Source of the DNA: Plasmodium coatneyi | Taxonomy: Eukaryota > Apicomplexa > Aconoidasida > Haemosporida > Plasmodiidae | Assembly: GCF_001680005.1 (NCBI RefSeq) | Contig: NC_033563.1 | Span: 1,364,001-1,428,000, forward strand | Direction: 5' to 3' | DNA: 64,000 nucleotides | Part shown: positions 11,401 to 22,301 of the stretch, one piece after another | How the letters are laid out: the number at the start of each line of letters is the position of its first letter | Position numbering within the stretch: position 1 is the stretch's first letter | Translations under genes and position numbers: made by a program | Notes under the pieces: model-generated | What the model was told of the DNA's origin: nothing | The model's database searches: none | The model's input: only the letters and a program-made list of their open reading frames with translations

Positions 11401-12882
11401 CTTCCCACTCGGTTGCGCCTTCTTCCCGGTTGGCATGTTGCTGCCCAGCTTGAACATGTAATACGGGTTGTGATACGTATAATCAAAGTCAATGCCTTTT
11501 TTTTCCTTTTCCGCTGGTGCCTTGTCAGTTGTTTCCTCATCGTCCACGTTTTCCCCATGAATTTGCTTATGCTTATGGGCACATTTATACTTCTTTTTTG
11601 ATCCATGCGCTTGGTGAAGTAGCTCATTCTGCAGCTGTTCGTCTTCGTCGTCATCATCGTCATATTCGTCATCCCCATTGCTGCCTTCCTTTATTTGACA
11701 TTTTCCCGGCATTTTTTTCCCACACCATCCATTTTTACTTCCCTTCTTGCCTGCCTTCTTTTTAATCTTTTCGTGCATCCCTTTCATTGTGCTTTTGTAC
11801 ACATCGTATGACCCTTCCTGCAGTGCCTGTTTTTGCATTTCCCCCTTTACATGTGCTGGCATCAGTTCGTTCTCACCGCCATAGTAAATGTTGTCATCCT
11901 TGTGCTCCTTTGGGTAGCTCTTATCACCAGAATAGACCTCCGCATATTCGTACATATCCTTATGAAAGGGAAATGGGGGTTCAACGTATGGGGTGTTGAT
12001 GTAATTCATGTAGTTCGTGTAGAAGTTCACTTTAAATTCACCAGTGGAGTTGTTATTTAGTTTGATGTTTTTCATGGCTAGCAAGTTTTTGAGCTTCTTC
12101 CCTACGTATTTCATTTTCTGTTTGTCTTCCTCATCGTCATGGTTGTCATGGTAGTCGTGGTCAACATGGTCCTCATGATCCTGTTCGTCGTATTCGTAGT
12201 CCTCATCCTGGTGGTCATGATGGTCATCATCGTCCTGATCCTTCTGCGCATCGTATTCTTCACCATTTTCATAATCCATATCGTCTGAATCTTCTTTATT
12301 GTCACCGTAGTGGTAGTGATCACCATATTCAGGCGTCACCTCGTACTCTTGGCTCTGATCATAGTGGGAGTAGTTATCAGGGTGCTTGTCCTCCTCTTCA
12401 GCATCCACCCCCTGCGCCACCGTTTCATCATATTTGGGATGCACCAAATTACTATGTACGATTAAATTAATCAAATTGAGTCCCTTCTCGTATACACTGT
12501 CAAAATGTTTCTGGAGGTTTTCTTTGCTTAGGGAATCTACGTCGACGTACACATCATTTAAAACCCCAGAGAGGTGTAACACCCTTTTGTCCTTATCACT
12601 GAAAGTTACGTAAATATGATAAAATTTAAAAAAGTGATCCAAAAATTTGTCAAACTTTTCCGTATCTGTGGGGTGTAAAGTCATATTGTTTATGTTTTCC
12701 AATGCACCTTTTATGTCGTCTGCTTTTTTATTCCCCTTATTATCGATAAAGGCGTTTTTCAGCAGGGCTAGCAGGGTAGCCCTTTTATTTCTGTCATCAT
12801 CAATTGTTAGTGCATTTTGCCCGGAGAAAAGGAAAGAAAAGAATAAAATGGGGAGTAAAAGAAGGGAAGTTATTCGTGGCAT
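8454..12882 (-). CDS. MSA180: MSA180-like merozoite surface protein, two homopolymer frameshifts
   Basis: A large secreted merozoite-surface protein identified by position next to HAP2 and by size and architecture; P. falciparum MSA180 is, from memory, a single-exon protein of about 1455 residues. The ATG at 12882 is preferred over 12936 because it directly begins a signal peptide (MPRITSLLLLPILFFSFLFS). Three open frames cover the gene and join if one base is added to each of two six-base runs: C at 11396-11401 (to frame GHPKGGKGDKEEE) and G at 10452-10457 (RYFPP to LRTCNAS). The joined length is about 1476 residues. The N-terminal third is His/Asp/Glu-rich (DDHHDHQDEDYEYDEQDHED), with Lys-rich tracts and a CNDG Cys repeat near 9893-9978. 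The C-terminal part is non-repetitive. The frame breaks may be real or assembly errors; the homopolymer setting favours error. Confidence 0.85.
9893..9978 (-). repeat. 12-base repeat encoding CNDG-type units in MSA180
   Basis: Tandem 12-base units in frame encode three GCNDGCNDGCNDG-like copies followed by diverged CSDD, CGGE, CSDG and CNGD copies. This puts seven or eight evenly spaced cysteines in a protein otherwise poor in them. Directly readable from the sequence. Confidence 0.85.
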
Positions 12883-14230
12883 GGTGACTACTGATTTGGA
12901 AAGGAAAGTATGAAATGTGCAGATGAAAAGGCGCAACGAGGGCTTAAAGACGTAAATATTGTTAACTTATTTGCAGCTATTTTTTTCCTTTTTTGTGCCC
13001 TTTATGGGTTCGTACTTTAGGAAAAGTGGTTAGCTGAGCTATGCTTGGATTATTTTGTTGTATTTCACTGTTCAGCATTTCACTTAGAACATTTCTCAAG
13101 TGCATTTCCCTCCTTTCATCTTATTTTGAATCCATTTATGGGAACGAAAATTTGCAAAACTACGCGTATCCACCAAAAAAAAATTGACCTGAAAAGAATT
13201 CACCCTAGGAATGTTCACCTTTTCACATTAGACTACGCAGAAGGAATTGCTTTTAGATTTTTATTAGTAGGAAATTAGAGAAAAAAAAAAAGAGCAATAA
13301 TAAAATAGTAAAATACAGTGCGCTGATCCGAGATAAGAATTTTTTTTTTTTTTCTCGTGTGTTGATGTAAGATTTGATCTGCCACTTGGATCGCCATTTT
13401 ATATGCGTTAATTTGTGCCCCCCTTTTTTGGCATCGTCCCGAGCTTGATAGGCAGGTGTGTGAGATCACTTGCTAAGCACTGGGGACGGGTAAACTATGC
13501 AGTAAGGGATTTGTTCATCTCCCTTTATTTGGGCGAACCAGCAAGTTGAGCGTAAAAAAAATTAGCAAAATGAACTAGGTGAACACGTGAAACAAGATGA
13601 ATTAACCCACATGTATCAATTTATTAGACCCGAGATAAAGCGTAATTTGCAAATACCATGGCGCGCAAGGGACTAAATTGCGTACACTAATTGAGCGCAC
13701 TTATTGTTCGTACTAATGCTACCACTTTTATATCCTTTCATTTCATGCGAAATGTGTAAATCTGCGAGGTAGCGTATTTCATTTTTCGGCTTATGTTTTC
13801 TTTATCTTTTTGCTTGCCAAAATTTGTGCTTTTTTTGTTAATTCGAAGAAGAGTGTAATAAACCGTTCCAGTTCGTTTCAACCTATTTTTTTTTTTTTTT
13901 ACACATTAAACGTGAAGTGAAAAAAAATTACTTTTTCAGAGTGGTAAACACGTAAAACTCAAGCCAAAATGGAAGGCACAAAAGAACCATCAGCCATTCC
14001 AACGAGTATACATTTTTTTTTTTAAAAGAGTTAATACTTGGGGAAAGCATACCATGTTAAATAAGTTGGCACATGAGTATCCAAAAATGTGGATCATGGA
14101 AAAAAAAATGCCATTTTAACTGTTCCAAGTTTATCAAATTGGAAATAAATTAAGGTATATTTTTGGAGCTAATTTCTTTCTGTTGTGATAGGGATCCTCC
14201 TCCGGGGGTGGAACACCCAAAACGAGGTTG

Positions 14231-14262
<32 letters not shown>

Positions 14263-14271
14263 CAAGAAAAA
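12883..14271. other. Intergenic 5' of MSA180
   Basis: AT-rich, with many poly-A and poly-T runs (13267-13281, 13341-13353, 13880-13902, 14237-14262). No supported gene; expected to carry the MSA180 promoter on the minus strand. Confidence 0.4.
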
Positions 14272-14466
14272 ATGAAAAGGAAAACGAAAAGTCCAGACCT
14301 GTTCAACATTGTTTTTACACTTGCATTCATTTACACCATGATCGGAACTTCTTCCTTACACTTTTGCAGAGAAAAAGAAGGAAGGAAGAACCACCACTTC
14401 TTGACCATGGAAGATCTTTCACGGTGTTATAATCCATATCCAGCGATTCCCAGTAGTACAGAGTAG
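14272..14466 (+). CDS. Possible small secreted protein, 64 residues
   Basis: A short open frame directly after a long poly-T tract. It starts MKRKTKSPDLFNIVFTLAFI and continues into YTMIGTSSLHFCRE, which looks like a basic N-region and a hydrophobic signal or anchor, then ends with a hydrophilic tail (YNPYPAIPSSTE). No PEXEL-type motif is visible. It may be a lone first exon, a remnant of a lineage-specific exported gene, or chance. I do not recognise a family. Confidence 0.22.
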   Translation: MKRKTKSPDLFNIVFTLAFIYTMIGTSSLHFCREKEGRKNHHFLTMEDLSRCYNPYPAIPSSTE

Positions 14467-14759
14467 TTTTTAAACAGTCTTAGGTTGGTTTTACAGGCTG
14501 CGTGCTTTTTTTTTTTTTTTTTTCCTTTTCTTTGTCTCCACATTTTAGTATTTTAAAAGGAATACAGGTGACTGTCTTTTTCCACATAGGACTTCCTCCA
14601 TCACAGCAACAAACTGCACCTTTTTCCTTCCAGGGGATGTGACGAATTGTTCACCTTTTCGATGAACGAAGGGATAACACGATGTATATACATTTATTTA
14701 CACACCACTTTGTGCGCGCATAATTGCAACTGCATGAACTGTCCTGAACAGTTTGTGTG

Positions 14760-15690
14760 CAAGGTTTAGAGTTTAGGTTTCATGGTTTAGGTTTCAGGGT
14801 TCAGGTTTCAGGGTTTAGGCTTCGGGGTTTATGGATCAGGTTTTAGGTTTCCGGGTTTACGGTTCAGGCTCTTGGCCTCAGGCTTCGGGCTTCAGGGTTC
14901 AGGTTTGAGGCTTTAGGGTTTAGTCTTTAGGGTTTAGGCTTCGGGGTTTATGGATCAGGCTTTAGGGTTCGGGCCTTAGGGTTCAGGTTTTAGGGTTCAG
15001 TTTTTAGGGTTCAGGCTTATGGGTTAATGCTTTAGGATTCAGTTTTTAGGGTACAGTCTTTAGGGTTCTGGCTTTAGGGTTCAGGGTTTAGGGTGTAGGG
15101 TTTAGGTTTAGGTTTAGTGTTTAGGTTTCAGACTTCAAGTTTCACCTTTTAGGTTTTAAGTTTGAAGGTTTAAGGTTCATGATTTAGGGTTCAGCATTTT
15201 GGATTCAGCGTATGGGAGTAGGATTCAGGGCTTAGAGTTTATGATTTATTGTTTAGGTTTTATGCTTTTGTGTTTAGGCTTCGGGTTCAGGGTTTTGGCT
15301 TTAGGGTTCAGGGTTTAGGTATAGGTTTCATGGTTTAGGCATCAGGGTTCAGCGTTTAGCGTTAAAGATTCACAATTTAGGGTTTAGGATTGAGTGTTTA
15401 GTTTTAGGGCTTAAATGTTAGGGCACAGAATTTAGGGTTCACGATTTAGGGTTCACTGTTTAAGGGTTTAAGATTTAGGTTTTATGGTTGTGGCTTTAGG
15501 GTTCTGGCTTTAGGGTTCAGATTTAAAGGGTTTAGGGTTCAAGATTTAGGGTTCTTGTTTTAGGTCTTATTGTATAGGTTTGAGTGCTTGGGGTTGCGTG
15601 TTTAGGGTTGAAGGGTTTTGGTTTTTACGATTTAGGGTTCAGGGTTTAGGATATGGATGTATGATTCAGGGTGTAGGAATAATGTTCTTT
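14760..15690 (+). repeat. Interstitial telomere-like repeat, G-rich on plus strand
   Basis: About 930 bases of degenerate GGGTTTA, GGGTTCA, GGCTTTA and related heptads, all in the same orientation. It is the longest telomere-like block in the window and lies upstream of the five-exon SICAvar. More diluted copies reappear at 16030-16130 and 16260-16490. Confidence 0.85.
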
Positions 15691-15699
15691 TGTAGGTTA

Positions 15700-16990
15700 A
15701 GGAATAACAATATGATGTTTTTTGGCATATTAGGAGAAGGTTCTTTTACTTAAGGTGTAAAAAGAAAGACAAGCAGGAGGGAAAAAAGGAAGAAGAGGGG
15801 GAAAAAAAGAATAAAAGTGAGGGAAGAATGTAAAATGCATATGGAAGGAGAGAAGGGAAGGTTGTATGCAAGAAATTTTTTGCTTTATTTGTATTTTTAG
15901 GGAAAAAGAAAAAAGAAATGAAGGAAAAGGAGGAAAAAAGAGAAAAGGAAAGAGGAAAAAACAAATAAAAGGAAAGAAAAAGAAAGAAAAGAAAAGAAAA
16001 GGAAAGAAGAGAAAAGAAAAAAAAAACGAGTGTTCAGTGTATGGGAGTAGGGTTAAGGATATGAGAATAGGGTTGAAATTGTGGGAGTAGATTTGAGGAT
16101 GTGGGGTTAAGGTTCTTTTCTAGGTTATAAGAACAACAATGTGGCCTGCTACTTAGCTCCTTAGGGGGGAAAGGGTGAAGAACTGTAAGGAAGAAAGGAA
16201 GAAAGGAAGAAAGAAAGGAAATGAGGAAAGAAAGAAACGAATGAATATTAGGAAGAAGAAAAGGAAGGAGAGTTCTATGGGGTATTAGGTTGATGGTTCC
16301 GGGTGTGGGTGTAGGATTCCTGGTATTAGAATTAAGGGTTCAGGTTGTAAGAGTAGGTTTCTGGGTGTGGGAGTGAGGTTAAGGGTGTAGGGGTAGGGTA
16401 CAGGTTGTTGAAGTAGAATACAGGTTGTTAGAGTAGGGTACAGGTTTTTAAAGTAGAATACAGGTTTTTAGATTAGGGTTTAGGGTTTAAAAATAAGGTA
16501 ATTTTCTATGTTAGAAAGCAACAATATGGCCTGGTACTTAGCAGTTAAGGGGAGGAAAAAAAAAAAAAAAAAAAAAAGAAGGAAGGAAGAAGAAAAAGAA
16601 AATTTAAGGGGGATAATGAAAGGAAGAAAGGAATAAAAAGAGAGGATTTAGGTAAAAAGAGGAAGGTTTGAAAAGAAAAAGAAGGTGTAAGGAAGGAAGA
16701 TTTAAAAATAAAAAGAAAATTAAAAAAGGAAGGTTTTAAGCTGTAAAGGAGGAAGGTTTTAAGATGTAACGAATGAAGATTTAAGGTGTAAAGAAGGAAG
16801 GTTGAATGTGTATAGAAGGAATAAGGAAGAAAAGAAGAAAGGTTTAAGGTGTAAGGAAAGAAGGTTTAAGGAAGAAAAAAAAGAAGAAGGAAGGTGTAAA
16901 GAAGGAAAGTTTAAAAAGAAAAAGAAGTTTAAAGGAAAGTTGTAAAGAGGGAATGTTTAAGGTGTAATGAAGAATAGATGGGTAATTCTT
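15700..16990 (+). repeat. Purine-rich low-complexity tract upstream of SICAvar
   Basis: Strongly strand-asymmetric DNA made of GAAGGAAGG, GAAAGGAAA and AAAGAAG runs, broken by telomere-like words. Parts open spurious Lys- or Phe-rich frames (15746-16090). It lies just 5' of the SICAvar first exon and may be part of its upstream regulatory region; that role is inference. Confidence 0.75.
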
Positions 16991-17113
16991 TCTCTGCTTC
17001 TCTTTTTTTTAACGAAGTGCAATGTATGTAGGAAAAAAAACTTGCATAGGAAGACTATTTTTTTTTCTTTTTATAGTTTGAACAGTGTATAGTAAAATAA
17101 AGGAGCAGGGAAA

Positions 17114-20100
17114 ATGAAAACACTAGGGAATTTATTAGCACAGTGGACAAAGGAAAGAGGGATATCAGACGATATTGTAAATAATGGATTCATGTTTATA
17201 TAAATTTGGACTTATATAAATGAGTGCTATGCATGAATATTAGAATAAAGGAGGAAAAATTATATATTTTAAATATGGGATCACACTTTCTTTTCCTTTC
17301 CGTTAATTATCCTAATATAGAATGCAATATGGAGCGATATTATGAATATATTGGAAGAATTCTTTGAACATATGAAGGAAGAAGTGGAGGAATACGTAAA
17401 ATCGTGTGATGATGTTTCGTATGATCGTAAATACAAGGACGTGAAGCCCGTGGACAAACTAGTCTGTAAGCAAATGTTAAAAGCACTATATTTTGTAAAT
17501 AGGTTAGGTAATAGATGGAAAAATGAAGATGGCATAATAGAGGAGGAGGCAAAAATAAGGGAATATATGAGATGTATAATTGTTAGCATTTTTATGTACA
17601 AGTTGTTAGAATCAAGTTGTGGAAAAAGGAAAGGCGTGGACTATGCTGTACAGGTAATGGAGAACTTGTTGAAATCATTCAAAGGTGAAAGTAAGGAGAA
17701 TAATTGTATGTGGATGAAGTACAATGATATAAGTATGGGAGGAAGGGTAGTTGGAAGAACAATTAGAAGATGGTTACTGGCCGACAAAAGTATGAGACAG
17801 GAGTTAGGAAGAATTTGGCGTACTGGAACGTGTCAGAGCCAGAGTAAGTTGAAGATAGAGAAGAAGCAGGATGGAGTCCAAAGTGAAGGAAAAATTATAG
17901 AACTGTTAGAGAAGTATGGTGAAAAATTAAAGGAAGAAGAGGAAAAATCATGGGAGGAACCTAATGAACTTCTTGGATTATGGAAAGGATATGAAAAACG
18001 TACGCTATAAATTCATTTGGACCACTCTATGACAACATACTATTATCATTCCATAACACCACCACTACTTCACTACTACTCTATGACCACACCCTGCTAT
18101 CATTCCATGACTACTCATTCATACACACACTCCTTCAGACCTTCCTTCACTCACTCAATGTTTGTTCGTCCCCTTCCTTCTTACAGAGGATGAATGTGCT
18201 AAGGGAACCTTCTGCGAACGCACCAAGTGTGTAGCAAATAAATGGGTCCAAAACAGAACAACAAAAAATGGCGTAGGAAAATCTTATGTAAGGATGAATA
18301 TTATTTACTACACTTATAATGATCTACACATATATAGTCTAATGTATATACACAAATGACCTAAGATGTTAACCATAATATGAACACATCCATGGTGCTT
18401 CTATACATTCTTTATTTTCTTTCCTTCCTTTCTTCCTTTCTTATTTGTAGAGTGACATGTGGGATGATGGAGATATAGGGGCAGATTTAAAGAAACTCTC
18501 TGCTGCTATGACTGATGATAGTAAAACTATGGGGGATGAATGTCAAGACTTTGGGGGGATGAGTAGTACAAATAATAGTGCTAATAAGACGGTATGTGAG
18601 CTCATCACTGCAGGATTAAAGCATATTTATGAAATTAAAGTGGAGGACGGTGATAAGGATCCATTGAACGATGGAAGTGATCAGAAGTCCTTGGACAACC
18701 AATTATTTAAACAAACTATGTCTTGTGTCTTATTAAATGCATTTGCGGATAAAATGATCGAGCAAACGAAGGGTAAGCCATGTGCTATTACTGAGGACAC
18801 TATAAATCGTGCATTCACTTCTGGAAATACAAAGAAGGAAGAATGGTGTAAGGTTGGGGGTGAAGCTAACTGTTTTGAATGTATAAGGGATGCAACTTAT
18901 AAAGGTTGTGAAATAGTTGATAAGAAGGGCAGCAGAAGCGAAGTAAAGAACGAAGTGGAAAAAATGTTACAGAATTCGAAGAATGCAGAAGCAAGGCAAG
19001 TTATTGATGCCATAAATAACTTGTGTGCAACAACGAAACCAGACAGTCAAGTTGTCAAACCTTCCTCCAAAACAACAGATGCGTCAAGTCCGGACAATCC
19101 AATGAGTCCTGATGAGAAGGCATTCATAGAAAAGTTGTCCGAAGAAAATGTGAATGAAGGTTATATAAGTAGTTTCGGTAGTATATGTGGCACTGAGGAC
19201 GAAGTAACAGGTGGAATAATAACAAAGGAGGACCAAAATTTTTGTAAAATAATACTACGAAATTTTTTAATGACAACCATGGAGGACAATTCTCTAATAT
19301 TTACAGCAGGAAGTGCACGTACGTGGAATATTGATCGTACTGTACGGTGTCAAATTCTTAATCTGTGGATGAAACAATATAAAACGAAAAAGAGTTGTGA
19401 CCCAGAAAAAATGTATGAATATATTGAACGTAATGTGAAGGAATTGATGGGGCCCATAGTGAAAGCAGTAAGTTATCAGCAGTGTAACTACGGGGCGGAT
19501 GATAGTTCCTATACAAGCGGAGTAGACACGTCCCTTAAAAGTAAGGAAGAACAAGAGTGGAAAAAAAAGATAGATGAAGGAATAGCGAAGATGAATTTAG
19601 GGGATAACTGTGGTAAAACCGTATATGAAGAAAAGAAGGAAGCAAACAAATCGGGGGAAACAATATCAACCGATCAGAATTCACTAGGGGGGAGCAGCAG
19701 TGAATCAAGCTCGCCTTCTCCCGAACAAACATCATCATATAAGAGTGCTCCAACAGCAGAAACACGCGTTCCAGGGAAGGATGCCCCAGCCCCTCTCCTT
19801 CCTTCTCCTGCTGCAGTCCCACTCAGTAATAAGCTTAACCCTTTCGACCTCCTTACCCCATACTTTCCTACAATCCCTGTGGCTATTGCTACCTCTGTCA
19901 TGAGTTATCTACTATGGAAGGTAAGAAAAAAAAAAAAAGAGGAGGAAAGAAAAGAAAAAAAAAAAAAAAAAGAGGAAGAAAGAAAAGAGAAGGAAAAGAA
20001 AGAAAGAAAAGGAAGGAAGGAAAAAAAAAAAAAAAGAGAAGGAAAAAAAAAAAAAAAAGTTGAATGAATCAGTGGGGGGATGTGTGGGATTTCTCATTTT

Positions 20101-20936
20101 AGGGTGTGTGTGTGTGTAGGATTTCGCATTTAAAGGGTGTATGTGTAGGATTTCGCATTTTGGGGTTGTGTAGGATTTGGCATTTTAGGGTGTGTGTAGG
20201 ATTTCACATTTTAGTGGTGTTTGTGTTTAGGATGTTGCATTTAAGGGTGTGTGTTTGTAGGATTTCGCGTTTTAGGGTGTGTTTGTAGGATTTCGCAATT
20301 TAGGGTGTGTATGTGTAGGATTTCGCATTTTAGGATGTGTATGTGTAGGATTTCGCATTTTAGGGTTGTGTGTATAGGATTTTACGCTTGTTTTTGTAGT
20401 AGTAATTACTGTTGCGAGAACAAACATTTCACACCCCTATTAAAGAAGCATTTTCTCCTTTTCCTTTCGTTTACTTTCCTTTCCTTTTTTTTTTTTTTTT
20501 TTTTTAGTACTTTGGAATGCTTCCTAAGGCAAGAAAGCGTCACAGAAAAGCTTATCAAGTACGTGGTCCAACGTTACAGGAACAAGTCTTTAGTCATGTG
20601 GACAACCAGGCAGATGATCCACATGCATATACCTTAGTAAAGGAAGGCAAACCTCGTTCTACGCCTATAAAAAGGAGGAAAAGGGAAGGTCCCGGCCGCC
20701 GTGTGGGTCGCCGCATGATTATTGATATTCATTTAGAAGTATTAGACGAATGCCAAATGGGGGATACTGACTTTATGGAAGAAGATTTCCTTAAAATCAT
20801 TGTGGAAGAATTTATGGGTTCTAAGTTCATAAAAGAGGAAAGTGTTCTTAAGGAACAAGTTTCAATGGCTGATGTTCCTAAGGAAGAAGTTTCTAAGGAA
20901 CAGGTTCCAAGTTCAGATTCCAGGTTTACGGTGTAG
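17114..20936 (+). CDS. SICAvar variant antigen, five exons
   Basis: A schizont-infected cell agglutination variant antigen, exposed on infected red cells and expressed clonally. Exons by splice signal and phase: 17114-17176 (MKTLGNLLAQWTKERGISDD..., donor GTAAAT), 17321-17999 (helical domain with SCDDVSYDRKYKDVKPV; donor GTACGC), 18187-18287 (Cys motif CAKGTFCERTKCVANKW; donor GTAAGG), 18451-19920 (two Cys-rich domains, Ser/Pro stalk, membrane segment IPVAIATSVMSYLLWK; donor GTAAGA) and 20508-20936 (cytoplasmic tail YFGMLPKARKRHRKAYQVRG ... MIIDIHLEVLDECQMGD). The total is 913 residues with all phases agreeing. The tail domain is the SICA C-terminal type and ends in KEEV/KEQV repeats. The gene looks intact. 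It is short for SICAvar, many of which have ten or more exons. Precise domain names for exons 2-4 would need a profile search. Confidence 0.9.
20095..20385 (+). repeat. Tandem repeat in the last intron of the five-exon SICAvar
   Basis: About eleven copies of a 24-28 base unit close to TAGGATTTCGCATTTTAGGG followed by TGTGTGTG. It lies between the transmembrane exon donor (19921) and the cytoplasmic exon acceptor (20507). The intron also holds a long GA-rich 5' part and a poly-T tract before the acceptor. The same unit, in the same orientation to transcription, occurs in the other SICAvar. Confidence 0.9.
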
Positions 20937-22137
20937 TAAATATTTTATTTCTATTTAAAACGATTAAATATTATTTAGGTATGAATAAAATAAAAATTAT
21001 GGAGTAGAACCCTGTGGGGATATCCAAATATTAGGAAGTGGTAATGTAAGAAATATTCATATAGAAAATTCTTATGTAGAAAGGATGGATGCAAAACCTA
21101 TTAAAATTGATTTGTTCATTGAACACACACATCATCTCTCTGGAATTTTTTTTTCATTAGAGGTTGCTAACAACATTGGGAACGGGACGAATTTAAAGAA
21201 TAAAAGGAGTTCCTTTTTTTTTTTTTTGTTTCACCTTTTCATTTTGATTTATATATGTGTGTGTGTGATTTTTTAAACATGTATATATGTGAGAAACCGC
21301 GTACAAAATTTTTTTTTGTTATATGGGGCTTTTTTTTTTTTAATAATATGCAACAGATTTCTGTTGTTTCCTTCTGTAGTTCGAAAGTTCTTTCTGTATT
21401 TTATAAAATTAATATTTTCTATTTTGTCCAACAAATATATTATTCAAAATGGGATTTAATTTACGAAAAGGGAAAAAATTATATTGAATAAAACAAGTAA
21501 TTACTCAATATTGTGTATTAAAGGAAGCGCAATAATATAAAATTAAAACAATTTATATATGTACCCAGAGTTTCTTAAAAGAATTAGGGCATATATCATA
21601 CTATATAAAAATAGCAGAATTCACGTTTCAAATTTATATACACTGAACAAAAAAAAAAATATACACAATAGTATATTCCTAATAGGAAAATAGTATTAAG
21701 ACAAATATAGTTGAATGCTGCATATTACTTAGATAAAATGATGTTTTCTCGTTCAAAATACAAATCATATTTTAAAGAAGACGGTGAAAGAATTAATTTT
21801 TTCTTTAAACATCGAATACAAACGTTTATATATTCACATTATACTTCACTCTGCCACTTATCTTCCATAAGAAAAAATTTGCTTCGATTCCTTAAATATA
21901 GCCCTTAAAAAGTTGTGTGTGACTGTGTTTCTTCGAAAGTATGAATCAGCGAATGCATATTCATATAATGTTGAATTCTGTTGATACTTCTACATAGTGA
22001 AGTATAAATTTTTATCTAATTACACATGAGCAATTTTCTTGAGGGGGATTTATTATTTCGTACATTTGGAAAGGAAAAAATATGTGACCACTAAATAGTA
22101 AAAAACGAATTGAGACCAGCGGAATCACCTAGGTAAA
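20937..22137. other. Intergenic between convergent SICAvar genes
   Basis: Very AT-rich; must contain the 3' ends of both SICAvar transcripts. Small frames at 21085-21491 and 21711-21908 show only AT-rich composition. No supported gene. Confidence 0.4.
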
Positions 22138-22275
22138 ATGAATGTTTCAGGAACTCCTGTGGCACCTGTTCTGGAAACACCTGTCGCGACGATGGGAACA
22201 TCCATTACGACAGCATCCGCTGATACACCACCCGTTATGACAACACCACCACCAGGTACGCAGTATCTGTCATGA
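22138..22275 (+). other. Short Pro/Thr-rich open frame, possible variant-gene remnant
   Basis: A 45-codon frame reading MNVSGTPVAPVLETPVATMG, then a Thr/Ala/Pro-rich run ending TTPPPGTQYLS. A possible donor GTACGC follows the triple-Pro. The composition resembles the Pro/Thr stalks between SICAvar ectodomain and membrane exons and differs from the surrounding AT-rich DNA. It could be a relic exon; it could also be chance. Confidence 0.25.
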
Positions 22276-22301
22276 TAGTACTACACCTCAGTTTCACTCT
22301 C

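Noticed and set aside
15746..16090. Lys-rich and Phe-rich frames in the purine-rich tract
   Set aside because: Pure low-complexity translations of GA repeats on either strand.
20106..20637. Plus-strand frames of the VCRISHFRVCVGF type
   Set aside because: They are translations of the intronic tandem repeat; the real tail exon starts only at 20508 after the acceptor.
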